Shown here one piece after another: positions 35,620 through 44,468 of a DNA stretch of 64,000 nucleotides. Below the pieces are notes generated by a model. The model did no database searches. It was given only the letters and a program-made list of their open reading frames with translations, and was not told the DNA's origin. The DNA is taken from the NCBI GenBank assembly GCA_965206015.1, contig CBDBIW010000015.1:620001-684000 (forward strand). Direction: 5' to 3'. Both the position numbers and the translations under genes were made by a program. How positions within the stretch are numbered: the stretch's first letter is position 1; each line of letters starts with the position of its first letter. Source of the DNA: JAJCYL01 sp965206015 (GTDB taxonomy: Bacteria; Bacteroidota; Bacteroidia; Cytophagales; Cyclobacteriaceae).

Positions 35620-36432
35620 TCAGACAGAAGAATAGCTAATACCAAATAACTCCTTCAATTTAGAATTGAAATCATCAGCATTGAGAAGTTTCGTTTCTTG
35701 TTTTACACCCTTTACAGTCTTAATTAATTTATCGTTACTCAATGTAATCCTTCCATCTAAAGTTGCGATTGAGCAGACTTTGTTCTGGGTAAAATGTGAG
35801 TCCTTTGAGGTCTGTTGCCAGGCACAGCGTGGCATGAATTCAATGAACTGTTTCTTTTTAGTCGAAAAGATATACTCCTTCTTGAATGAAGAAGCGTTGG
35901 ATGAACTATAAAGGACATACTCATCATTTGCACTTAAGGAAAATTTGAAATACTTGTTGTAGTCAATAAGTACCTGATCTATCGCTATGTTCTTAGGTTC
36001 TAAGAAAAGTTCTCCAAAACCGACATCTACCAGATAAAGATCTCCCTCGACGTCAACGATGATTGCCATATGTTCATAATCAGCACTTTCTTCTACCTCA
36101 TCGTTAAACACCCGACAAGAAATTAAGCGACAATTAAACCCCAAGTTCAGCAACAGGACATAAAATAAGCCATTCAACTCATAGCAAAATCCACCCCGTT
36201 TACTCAACACTATTTTCCCGTAAATCTTCTCTATCTCTAAAACGATCTCCCGTTGCCAGTGAATATCCAGATTTTCAAAAGGAATTGAAAGCAAATGGTT
36301 TTTATGTAATCTTTTTAAGTATTCTAAGGTGGGAAGGGACAAAGCTTCATAGCCGGTCCTACGGAGATAACGTTCTACGTCAATTTTGGGAATTTTCTGT
36401 TTCCAGTTAAAGTTTTGAGGGCTCTCTCCCAT
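35620..36432 (-). CDS. Arylamine N-acetyltransferase
   Basis: The 270 aa protein carries the Cys-His-Asp triad of the NAT family: cysteine in KRGGFCYELNGLFY, histidine in ADYEHMAIIVDV and aspartate in YLVDVGFGEL. The N-terminal part (VERYLRRTGYEALSLPTLEY, SIPFENLDIH) is also typical. NATs move acetyl groups from acetyl-CoA to arylamines or hydrazines. The start lies one base after the stop of the deleted hutI copy, suggesting it was the next gene in that unit. Length is normal. Confidence 0.92.
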   Translation of the reverse strand: MGESPQNFNWKQKIPKIDVERYLRRTGYEALSLPTLEYLKRLHKNHLLSIPFENLDIHWQREIVLEIEKIYGKIVLSKRGGFCYELNGLFYVLLLNLGFNCRLISCRVFNDEVEESADYEHMAIIVDVEGDLYLVDVGFGELFLEPKNIAIDQVLIDYNKYFKFSLSANDEYVLYSSSNASSFKKEYIFSTKKKQFIEFMPRCAWQQTSKDSHFTQNKVCSIATLDGRITLSNDKLIKTVKGVKQETKLLNADDFNSKLKELFGISYSSV

Positions 36433-36433
36433 C

Positions 36434-36778
36434 TCACATCAATTTTCCTTCTTTCCACACCATGCTGGGTTTGAGTTTCCCTTGATGCCACAAAATCTCT
36501 CGATAATCTCTTACTTCAAAAGCTACAAAATCTGCAATCTTCCCAACGCCCAAAATGCCTCTATCATCCAGGCCTGGTGCCCTTGCAGCTCGAAAAGTAA
36601 TGCCGGCAAATGTCTCAACTGTGCTTAATTTCTCATAGGCACTGACCAACGCCGCCTGTACAAGTAGATCCCCCATTGGAGCAGACCCTGGATTCCAATC
36701 ACTTGCTATTGATGCTCCTTTATATGGAATACCCCTGAAAGTGAGGATTTGTTTGAACGGCCCAATCAATCTTTTCAT
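36434..36778 (-). pseudogene. hutI: Imidazolonepropionase (HutI) with internal in-frame deletion
   Basis: The first 21 residues (MKRLIGPFKQILTFRGIPYK) are the HutI N-terminus. The next residues jump directly to the C-terminal quarter: ASIASDWNPGSAPMGDLLVQ, AYEKLSTVETFAGITFRAA, then KIADFVAFEVRDYREILWHQ. Full HutI is about 410 aa; here only 114 codons remain, so about 300 codons including most of the metal-binding barrel are gone without loss of frame. HutI opens imidazolone-5-propionate in histidine breakdown; this remnant cannot. No other hut gene is nearby. Confidence 0.82.
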
Positions 36779-36956
36779 TGCTCTAAAATAAAGAATAGCT
36801 GGACTATTATTTTATAGCATATTAATGGAAATGCACACTTTAATCGAATAATAGTCTCGCTCATCCAAGATCATAATAAGTTATTCGAAATCGTATTTTT
36901 TGAGACGATTTACCCGCTACATTTGGTTTAGTTTTTCATGATGGCTGGTTGGAGAC

Positions 36957-36989
36957 TAAAAGGGGAGGAACTTAGTTCTTTCCCTTTTT
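36957..36989 (-). terminator. Terminator after the malate/lactate dehydrogenase gene
   Basis: AAAAGGG and GAAC pair with GTTC and CCCTTTT around a TTA loop (one or two mismatches), 6 nt past the stop on the minus strand, with T residues on the downstream side. Confidence 0.65.
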
Positions 36990-36994
36990 ACTTT

Positions 36995-38065
36995 TTAATG
37001 CAACGCAATATTAAACTGCTGGCTCAATTCCAATAATTCGTCTTCAACACCGGAAGTTAAAGTTATCCCTTCCTTTCTTAAACGCTTTTCCATTTCCCTC
37101 TCCGGATCACCCGGAATCAATACATTCTGCTGACCGTCCACAACTTTAGAGGATCTGAATCGCCTAATCCAGGTGTCCATCATTTCTTTGAAATCCTCGG
37201 CGGTTCTAAATGCATCTATTCTCATCACGCCAAAGAAATGACCCAATCCTTCACCAACCGGATTTTTGTGAGGCTCTAAAAAACTGACAAAAGGAGGAAC
37301 CCATGGTCCAAAATTCGCTCCTGAAAGGACTCCTGAAAAAATATCGACTATTGCTCCCAATGCATATCCCTTATGGGAACCCGTCTCATGTTGGCCTCCC
37401 AAAGGCAATAGTGCACCACCTTCTTTTACACCATGCGCATTTGTTGTAGGATTTCCATCTTTATCCTGAACCCAACCATCCGGAGCAGATTGCCCTTTTC
37501 TCATCAACACTTCTAGCTTTCCATTAGCCGCAGTTGTTGTTGCCATATCTGCCACAAAAGGAGGTGCTTTACCAGCTGGAATGGCTATTGCAATTGGATT
37601 TGTTCCTAAAAGACGTTCGGCAGAGAAAGTAGGTGCTACCAATGGGCTAGCGTTAGTCATTGTTATACCAATCATATCTCTCTCAAGAGGCATCATCGCA
37701 TGATAAGCCGCTATTCCAAAATGGTTCGAATTTCTCACGGCAACCCAACCGGTACCGGCCTTTTCGGCCTTTTCAATGGCCCGCTGCATTGCCCACGGGC
37801 CTACGACCAACCCTAATCCGCCGTCCCCGTCCACAACAGCTGTCGACGGTGACTCATGAACTACTTCAATATGGGGATTGGCATTGATGCGGCCTTTCTC
37901 CCACAAGTGTATATAGCCCTTTAACCTGGCGATTCCATGTGAATCAATTCCCCTTAGATCAGCACTGATAAGAACTTCGGATGCCAATTTGGCATCCAGA
38001 TGAGGGCACCCAATTGAGGCAAATATTTCAGAGACAAACCTTTCAAGTTGTTGATGCGAAAGCAT
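36995..38065 (-). CDS. Malate/L-lactate dehydrogenase family protein (MDH2/YlbC type)
   Basis: This 356 aa NAD(P)-dependent oxidoreductase is of the fold unrelated to classical MDH. Signatures: LRGIDSHGIARLKGY near residue 38, TGWVAVRNSNHFGIAAYHAM in the centre, LLGTNPIAIAIP and GSHKGYALGAIVDIFSGVLS. It oxidises a 2-hydroxy acid such as malate, sulfolactate or ureidoglycolate; the substrate cannot be set from sequence. The start is 3 nt after the ppx stop, so ppx and this gene form one unit, ended by the hairpin at 36957. Confidence 0.92.
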   Translation of the reverse strand: MLSHQQLERFVSEIFASIGCPHLDAKLASEVLISADLRGIDSHGIARLKGYIHLWEKGRINANPHIEVVHESPSTAVVDGDGGLGLVVGPWAMQRAIEKAEKAGTGWVAVRNSNHFGIAAYHAMMPLERDMIGITMTNASPLVAPTFSAERLLGTNPIAIAIPAGKAPPFVADMATTTAANGKLEVLMRKGQSAPDGWVQDKDGNPTTNAHGVKEGGALLPLGGQHETGSHKGYALGAIVDIFSGVLSGANFGPWVPPFVSFLEPHKNPVGEGLGHFFGVMRIDAFRTAEDFKEMMDTWIRRFRSSKVVDGQQNVLIPGDPEREMEKRLRKEGITLTSGVEDELLELSQQFNIALH

Positions 38066-38068
38066 GGG

Positions 38069-39007
38069 TCAAGTTTTAGTAGCAACCAATGATTCAATGG
38101 TTTTCATCAAGATCCCCTCCTTAAGAGCAAAAGATGAAACTCTTATTCTTTCAATTCCAATTTTTTCAATAATGCAATTTACAAGTGCACCAGCCACAAC
38201 AATCATGTCTACACGCATCTCGATCATCCCCGGAATTTGCAATCTTTCATCCCTGGTTGATGAAATTACCTTGCTGAAAATGCCTTTAAATCCCTCGACT
38301 GACAAGGGTAGTTCTGTGCTATCAGAATCAATGGTAATCCCTTCTTTTTGCGAGTATATCTCACTTAAGGTATCAAAAGTACCAGATGAGCCTATAAGAG
38401 TCCCCGGATTGTATTTGTCACAAATCTTGAATAAGGGATCAAGATTTTCTTCTATAAAGGTATTCATTGAGTTGATATCTCCATCACCCATCGGATCAGA
38501 TTGATGAAATCGGTCTAATAATCTTTGACCACCCATTTCAAAACTTTGTTTCCAAAATATTTCAATTTGATTTCCGATAATAAACTCAATACTACCCCCA
38601 CCGACGTCCATTATCAAGGAACTATCAAGACCTAAATTGAGTGCTTTACTCACACCAAAGTAAATGGCCTCGGCCTCTTCGTCTCCACTTATTATCTTAA
38701 TCTCAATATCTGTTTCCCGGAGAATAAGATTCACTATTTCCTGTCCATTAATTGCACTTCTGACAGCACTTGTTGCGGTAGCAAATATTTGATCTATTTC
38801 CAGTTCTTGCGCCTTTGTTTTAAATTGTTTCAAGGTCGTAAGTGCCCTTTGTATTGCTTCAGGATTAATAAAACCTTCTGTTATACCTCCTGCTCCAATC
38901 CTGACCGCAACACGATCCCGATGTAGAACAGTATAATTTCTATCAACTACTTCGGCCAGTAGAAGATGAAAAGTATTTGTCCCCATATCAATTACTGCTA
39001 TTCTCAT
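38069..39007 (-). CDS. Ppx/GppA exopolyphosphatase family protein
   Basis: The 312 aa protein is the short, two-domain actin-like form that lacks the HD part of E. coli Ppx. Landmarks: MRIAVIDMGTNTFHLLLAEV (phosphate loop), ATSAVRSAINGQEIV, the catalytic acid in GDEEAEAIYFGV and SLIMDVGGGSIEFIIGN. The family removes phosphate from polyphosphate or pppGpp. It is the first gene of a unit with the dehydrogenase and is divergent from the carboxylase gene. Confidence 0.92.
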   Translation of the reverse strand: MRIAVIDMGTNTFHLLLAEVVDRNYTVLHRDRVAVRIGAGGITEGFINPEAIQRALTTLKQFKTKAQELEIDQIFATATSAVRSAINGQEIVNLILRETDIEIKIISGDEEAEAIYFGVSKALNLGLDSSLIMDVGGGSIEFIIGNQIEIFWKQSFEMGGQRLLDRFHQSDPMGDGDINSMNTFIEENLDPLFKICDKYNPGTLIGSSGTFDTLSEIYSQKEGITIDSDSTELPLSVEGFKGIFSKVISSTRDERLQIPGMIEMRVDMIVVAGALVNCIIEKIGIERIRVSSFALKEGILMKTIESLVATKT

Positions 39008-39160
39008 CTAAACCTCGATTCCTATGTGGAAAATTGGTGCCAAGATAAACATTCAACCTAGAAAAGGGAGAGATGAAAATGATATACTATTTTAACTCAC
39101 CTTGCATATCTTTGGCAACTTACGATTCATCCTCCTTTGAAGGATGCCAGAAATAGCAAA

Positions 39161-40714
39161 ATGGCTAATAAAGAATTGTCAAAAATTAATGAACTCATCC
39201 TGAAAAACGAGGAAGCTCTATTAGGTGGAGGTCAGAAAAGAATTGATGCCCAGCATGCCAAGGGCAAATTAACAGCCAGAGAGCGTGTTTCAATGCTTCT
39301 TGACGAGGATAGTTTTGAGGAAATAGGGAAATTAGTAACGCATCGGTCTAAGGACTTTGGACTTGACAAAGAGCACTATCTCGGTGACGGAGTTATTACG
39401 GGTTACGGGACAATCAACGGTCGCTTAACCTATGTCTTTAGTCAGGACTTTACAGTTTTTGGTGGTTCCCTTTCAGAGTCTCACGCTGAGAAAGTAGTGA
39501 AAATCATGGAGTTAGCGATGAAGAACGGAGCTCCTGTGATAGGTCTAAATGATTCCGGAGGTGCCAGAATACAAGAGGGTGTGGTTTCATTAGCAGGTTA
39601 TGCTGATATATTTTATAGAAATACTTTGGCCTCTGGTGTAGTTCCCCAGATATCAGCGATTATGGGACCTTGTGCCGGAGGAGCTGTTTATTCTCCTGCC
39701 ATAACCGATTTCATTTTAATGGTTGAGAAGACCTCTTACATGTTTGTGACCGGACCGAATGTAGTTAAAACGGTCACACATGAGGAAGTTACCAGTGAAG
39801 AGTTAGGTGGTGCCCAAACACATAGTTCTAAGAGTGGTGTTACTCATTTTGCTTGCAGCAATGAAGTTGAATGCATCAAGACCATTCGTTCACTTATGAG
39901 TTATGTTCCTCAAAATTGTGAAGAGGACGCTCCGGTGTATCCCTACCATATAAAAGATGAGACCAGGGAAATTCTCGACACAATAATTCCAGAGAACGCT
40001 AACATGCCCTACGATATCCGAGAGGTGATAACCGGGATAGTGGATGAAGAGAGTTTCCTGGAAGTGCACCAAAACTTTGCAGAAAACATCGTGGCAGGTT
40101 TTGGCCGCCTGGCCGGACGTTCAATAGGAATTGTTGCTAATCAGCCTGCAGTATTGGCAGGAGTACTTGACATTAATTCCAGTACAAAAGCGGCAAGATT
40201 TGTGAGATTTTGCGACTCATTTAATGTTCCGCTTCTAGTATTGGAAGATGTTCCCGGATTTTTACCAGGAACGGACCAGGAATGGAATGCGATAATTACA
40301 AACGGAGCAAAATTACTTTATGCCTTTGGTGAGGCCACGGTTCCACGCGTAACTGTCATAACACGGAAAGCCTATGGCGGAGCTTATGATGTAATGAATT
40401 CGAAACATATTGGGGCTGATATTAATTATGCGTGGCCTACTTCTGAAATCGCAGTGATGGGAGCAAAAGGTGCGGCAGAAATCATTTTTAAAAGAGAAAT
40501 CTCAGGTGCCAAAGAACCACAAAAGAAATTGGATGAGAAGGTTTTAGAATATACCGACAAGTTTGCAAATCCATATATTGCTGCAAGTCGTGGCTACATT
40601 GATGAGGTGATTTTACCTCGCAATACACGTAAAAAATTGATATCCACTTTTAAAATGCTGGAAAACAAAGTCGATAAATTACCCAAAAAGAAACACGGAA
40701 ATATTCCTTTGTAG
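39161..40714 (+). CDS. Acyl-CoA carboxylase, carboxyltransferase (beta) subunit
   Basis: I start at the ATG at 39161 (517 aa), the common length; an in-frame TTG exists 8 codons upstream. Both halves of the carboxyltransferase are present. GYGTINGRLTYVFSQDFTVF, GLNDSGGARIQEGV and MGPCAGGAVYSPAITDF belong to the N-half; EDVPGFLPGTDQEWN and RKAYGGAYDVMNSKHIGAD to the C-half. It transfers carboxyl from biotin to propionyl-CoA or a similar acyl-CoA, so it is of the PccB type. The biotin-carrying subunit is not in the window. Confidence 0.93.
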   Translation: MANKELSKINELILKNEEALLGGGQKRIDAQHAKGKLTARERVSMLLDEDSFEEIGKLVTHRSKDFGLDKEHYLGDGVITGYGTINGRLTYVFSQDFTVFGGSLSESHAEKVVKIMELAMKNGAPVIGLNDSGGARIQEGVVSLAGYADIFYRNTLASGVVPQISAIMGPCAGGAVYSPAITDFILMVEKTSYMFVTGPNVVKTVTHEEVTSEELGGAQTHSSKSGVTHFACSNEVECIKTIRSLMSYVPQNCEEDAPVYPYHIKDETREILDTIIPENANMPYDIREVITGIVDEESFLEVHQNFAENIVAGFGRLAGRSIGIVANQPAVLAGVLDINSSTKAARFVRFCDSFNVPLLVLEDVPGFLPGTDQEWNAIITNGAKLLYAFGEATVPRVTVITRKAYGGAYDVMNSKHIGADINYAWPTSEIAVMGAKGAAEIIFKREISGAKEPQKKLDEKVLEYTDKFANPYIAASRGYIDEVILPRNTRKKLISTFKMLENKVDKLPKKKHGNIPL

Positions 40715-40793
40715 GGTTATTGAGAACCACGCATTGAAATACTGCTGTTTTATCTGAATGCAATATAATTTCAAAGGATCAACACTAAACACT

Positions 40794-41864
40794 ATGGATA
40801 AAAAAAGTAAGAGTTTTCTTGAGACATATTTAAACAATGCCTCACCAACTGGCTTTGAATCTTCAGGGCAAAAAATTTGGCTCGATTATATTACACCGTA
40901 CACAGACGATTACTTCACCGATACTTATGGAACAGCAGTTGCCGTGGTTAACCCAAAAGCCAAATACAAAGTTATAATTGAAGCCCATGCAGATGAGATA
41001 TCCTGGTTTGTCAATTACATAAAAGATGATGGCTATATATATGTTCGAAGAAATGGTGGTTCCGATCACCAGATTGCTCCATCAAAACGAGTAAATATTC
41101 ATACTGACCAAGGAATTGTTAAAGGTGTATTTGGATGGCCAGCCATTCACGTTCGTAAACCAGGTGAAGAAAAAAATCCAACTCTTAAAAATATATTTTT
41201 AGATGTTGGAGCTTCGTCGAAAGAAGAGGTTCTGAAAATGGGCATACATGTAGGCAGCGTTATGACTTTTGAGGATGAACTGACCGAGCTGAATAAGAAA
41301 TATCTAATAGGACGTGCGCTTGATAACAGAATTGGAGGTTTCATGATCGCGGAAGTGGCCAGGAGGATAAAAGAGAATAAGAAACAACTTCCCTTCGGAT
41401 TATATGTGGTTAACGCAGTGCAGGAAGAAGTTGGATTAAGAGGAGCGCAAATGATTGCTGAACGCATTAAACCAAATGTGGCCGTTTGCACTGATGTCTG
41501 CCATGACACCCAGTCTCCGATGTATGAAAAAATTACCGATGGTGATCAAAAGTCAGGAAATGGTCCCGTTTTGACCTACGGCCCAGCAGTCCATAATAAC
41601 TTATTGAAAATGATTATTGATGTCGCAGAAAGGGAAAAGATCCCATTCCAACGGGCAGCGGCGTCTCGATTTACAGGCACTGACACTGATGCATTCGCTT
41701 ACTCTAATGAAGGAGTAGCATCTGCCCTGATTTCACTGCCACTAAAATACATGCATACCACAGTAGAAACAACCCATAAAGACGATGTAGAGAATGTTAT
41801 CAAATTGATTTATGAGTTTGTAACCCAACTTAAAGAAAGACACGACTTTCGGTATCTCAAATAA
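40794..41864 (+). CDS. M42 family metallopeptidase (glutamyl/tetrahedral aminopeptidase type)
   Basis: The ATG at 40794 gives a 356 aa product starting at the usual place (MDKKSKSFLETYLNN, SPTGFES). Zinc-site motifs are visible: EAHADEISWFV, ALDNRIGGFM, QEEVGLRGAQ, AVCTDVCHD and MHTTVETTH. M42 peptidases form large tetrahedral complexes and degrade short peptides in the cytosol. The gene lies 79 nt after the carboxylase and 5 nt before the B12-binding-like gene, so all three may be in one transcript. Confidence 0.93.
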   Translation: MDKKSKSFLETYLNNASPTGFESSGQKIWLDYITPYTDDYFTDTYGTAVAVVNPKAKYKVIIEAHADEISWFVNYIKDDGYIYVRRNGGSDHQIAPSKRVNIHTDQGIVKGVFGWPAIHVRKPGEEKNPTLKNIFLDVGASSKEEVLKMGIHVGSVMTFEDELTELNKKYLIGRALDNRIGGFMIAEVARRIKENKKQLPFGLYVVNAVQEEVGLRGAQMIAERIKPNVAVCTDVCHDTQSPMYEKITDGDQKSGNGPVLTYGPAVHNNLLKMIIDVAEREKIPFQRAAASRFTGTDTDAFAYSNEGVASALISLPLKYMHTTVETTHKDDVENVIKLIYEFVTQLKERHDFRYLK

Positions 41865-41869
41865 TTCAC

Positions 41870-42682
41870 ATGGATGATAAACGATTGTTGAAGAAAGGGG
41901 GCATTGTCCATATCGACCAATTAAACAGAAGGGTTAAAGTGAGTCAGTTTCCACAGCGGATTATTTCACTGGTGCCCTCTCAAACCGAGCTGCTTTTTGA
42001 CCTCGGACTGGAAGATCGAATAGTCGGCTTGACAAGGTTTTGCATTCATCCAGCCAATTACGTCAAAGAAAAACAAATAATTGGAGGCCCCAAGAATTTC
42101 CGATTTGACAAAATAGATGAACTGGCACCAAATCTAATAATAGGAAATAAGGAAGAAAACTATCCGGACGGCATTGAGGCCCTGGCTTCAAGGTATCCTG
42201 TTTGGATGAGCGATGTTAATGACTTGAAAAGTGCTTACGAAATGATTAGCTCAATAGGTTCGTTAACGGGTCAGATTGACAAAGCAATTAAAATGCTTGA
42301 AGGTATACGCCAGGTTTTTAATAATAAAGTTGACTTCCAACATCTGTCAGTCGTCTATCTTATCTGGAACAAGCCTTTCATGGCAGCTGGTCTTAATACT
42401 TTCATCAATTCAATATTGAAGGAATTACATCTTAAAAATTTGGTAATTGCTGAACGTTATCCGGAAATGAACGCAAATCAATTATAGGCCCTTAATCCTG
42501 ATCTCATTTTCCTGTCGTCAGAGCCTTACCCTTTTAAACAAAAACATGTTAAGGAGTTTGAAGAAATATATCCCCACAGCAAAGTTATGTTGGTGGAGGG
42601 GGAGATGTTTTCGTGGTACGGGAGTAGACTTCTCAAAACGGGGACTTACTTCAGTGAACTGCTAAGCAAAATTGAAGGCTAA
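41870..42682 (+). pseudogene. ABC-type cobalamin/metal substrate-binding-like protein with in-frame TAG stop
   Basis: The frame from 41870 encodes a BtuF-like fold (RIISLVPSQTELLFDLGLED, VGLTRFCIHP, IDELAPNLIIGNKEENY) and hits TAG at 42485-42487. The same frame continues for 65 more codons with the expected end of the family (ALNPDLIFLSSEPYPFK, GEMFSWYGSRL), stopping at TAA 42680-42682. One base change therefore cuts a 270-codon gene to 205 codons. No signal peptide is seen, as in many Bacteroidota members. The alternatives are read-through or a sequencing error. It overlaps the convergent UbiA-like gene by 4 nt. Confidence 0.82.
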
Positions 42683-43512
42683 AACCAGAAATAAGCCACG
42701 GGCATAAAGAAAATACCATCTCCAAAATAACGATAATTTAAGCCATCCTGCACTATGCTTTCCTTCCGGAAAAACAAAGTTCCCAGAATTCCCATCATCA
42801 TTAAGAACACAATCTGAAGTTTAACGAAACTCGGATTATCATAATAGAAAACTAAGGTCACCATCCCGATTGCAAAACATGTGAAAAGAAGAACTTTTAT
42901 CATCTTTCCGGTCTTTTCTTCTCCTAAAATGATTGCCGTCGACCTGAGGCCATCTTGCTTATCTTCGTCCATTTCAAACAGTCCGAAAATAAGTAAGTTA
43001 ATCCATGCCATTAATCCTAGCTCAACTAATAATAATGTCAATTCCACAGGTATGATGCCTGCACTCAAACTATATGGCCCCACAAAAACTCCGATTACAT
43101 ACAAACTAGCAATCAATATTTCTTTTTGGAAAGTGAGGTTAAAAAAGCGATTCAAGACAAAATATGCCACTACGCCCAGAGCAACGGGAATGCCATAAAA
43201 AATAGTTACTGGTGGCATTTGAGTAATAAGGAATATTCCAGTCAAGAGTACCACAATGAAGCTAATCACTATTGTCTTAAAAAAATGTTGATGGAAATGA
43301 TGTCTGAATGAAGATGCTTGCCCAGGAATAGATTTGGCATCCAATAGGTGATCGGCAGTGTAAATAACCCAAACGGTCAACACAAGTACCAACAACACTG
43401 TTACCGGAATTCTGAATCCCATGTAGCTACCTAGAACCAAGCTCAAGACACCTGCTCCAAAAGCAACATCCAGGCTCAATGCATTTATAATATGATAAAA
43501 TCGGAATGACAT
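42679..43512 (-). CDS. UbiA-like prenyltransferase family membrane protein
   Basis: The 277 aa protein has seven to nine membrane helices. It shows acidic motifs at the positions of the two Asp-rich boxes of UbiA enzymes: YTADHLLDAKS near residue 52 and FGLFEMDEDKQDG near 180. The second box is shifted from the usual DxxxD, so activity is uncertain. UbiA enzymes prenylate aromatic rings in quinone or pigment synthesis. The gene follows atpG on the same strand after 62 nt. Confidence 0.7.
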   Translation of the reverse strand: MSFRFYHIINALSLDVAFGAGVLSLVLGSYMGFRIPVTVLLVLVLTVWVIYTADHLLDAKSIPGQASSFRHHFHQHFFKTIVISFIVVLLTGIFLITQMPPVTIFYGIPVALGVVAYFVLNRFFNLTFQKEILIASLYVIGVFVGPYSLSAGIIPVELTLLLVELGLMAWINLLIFGLFEMDEDKQDGLRSTAIILGEEKTGKMIKVLLFTCFAIGMVTLVFYYDNPSFVKLQIVFLMMMGILGTLFFRKESIVQDGLNYRYFGDGIFFMPVAYFWF

Positions 43513-43574
43513 TACACCTCGAAACTAATATTTCCAGTGAGTTTTTTCTGACTATGCAGTTTGAACTTTAATGC

Positions 43575-44456
43575 TTACGCATTTAATGCCTCCGCTCCAC
43601 CAACAATTTCCAGGATTTCTTTGGTAATTGCTGCCTGTCTGGTTCTATTGTAAGTGAGTCTCAAGTCTTTTAATAGTTCATCAGCATTTTCGGTGGCTTG
43701 GTCCATAGCACTCATACGTGCTCCTTGTTCAGCCGCATTGGATTCTAACAGTGCTTTGTAAAATTGAATCTTCAAAGACTTGGAAACAATCTCCTGAGCC
43801 AAAAACTCCTTGGCGGGCTCAAAAATGTAGTCAATATCATTTGATTCCTCCACAGCGACTTCTCTGGGTGGGATGGGTAAGAACTGTTCTATTTGCAGTA
43901 CCTGCTGAGCAACGTTCTTAAATTCATTATAAATTATTTCAACTTTGTCATTATCACCGCAATCGTAAAGATTCATGACATATTCTGTAGCCTCTCTTGC
44001 GTGATTAAAATCAAGAGTTGAAAACAACTCATAGAATTTTGAATCTATTTGGTAGTCACGCTTACGGAAAAAATCATAAGCCTTTCTTCCAATTGGGAAA
44101 ATTGTGAGCCTTCCGCTGTCCTTGTATGAGGAATAATTGTCCTTAATGTGCTGAACAGTTGTTTTGAATACATTGGTATTAAAAGGTCCGCACAAACCAC
44201 GGTCTGAAGTGACAACTACCAGCATGACCTTATTTATACTGCGATCAACCCCGTAATTCCCAATTAATTCTGGCTCAACACCCGCAGATACATTTTGTAG
44301 AATCGAAGTCAGCCTTTTAGAATAGGGCCTCATTTGAACCATTCTATCCTGTGCTCTTCTAAGTTTTGCAGCAGCCACCATTTTCATAGCTTTAGTAATT
44401 TGCTGCGTTGAAACAACAGATTTTATTCGGCCTCTTACCTCTTTCAGATTCGCCAT
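43575..44456 (-). CDS. atpG: ATP synthase F1 subunit gamma
   Basis: This is the central rotor shaft of F1. The 293 aa protein has the N-terminal coiled coil (MANLKEVRGRIKSVVSTQQI), the Rossmann-like centre (VVTSDRGLCGPFNTNVFKT) and the C-terminal helix (MSAMDQATENADELLKDLRL, YNRTRQAAITKEILEIVGGA). It is the last gene of the ATP synthase operon here; atpD and atpC do not follow. Confidence 0.97.
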   Translation of the reverse strand: MANLKEVRGRIKSVVSTQQITKAMKMVAAAKLRRAQDRMVQMRPYSKRLTSILQNVSAGVEPELIGNYGVDRSINKVMLVVVTSDRGLCGPFNTNVFKTTVQHIKDNYSSYKDSGRLTIFPIGRKAYDFFRKRDYQIDSKFYELFSTLDFNHAREATEYVMNLYDCGDNDKVEIIYNEFKNVAQQVLQIEQFLPIPPREVAVEESNDIDYIFEPAKEFLAQEIVSKSLKIQFYKALLESNAAEQGARMSAMDQATENADELLKDLRLTYNRTRQAAITKEILEIVGGAEALNA

Positions 44457-44468
44457 TACTGATGTTTT

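Noticed and set aside
36888..36911. Inverted repeat AAATCGT/ACGATTT upstream of the hutI remnant
   Set aside because: Only 7 bp, A+T rich, with no link to a gene start or end; likely chance.
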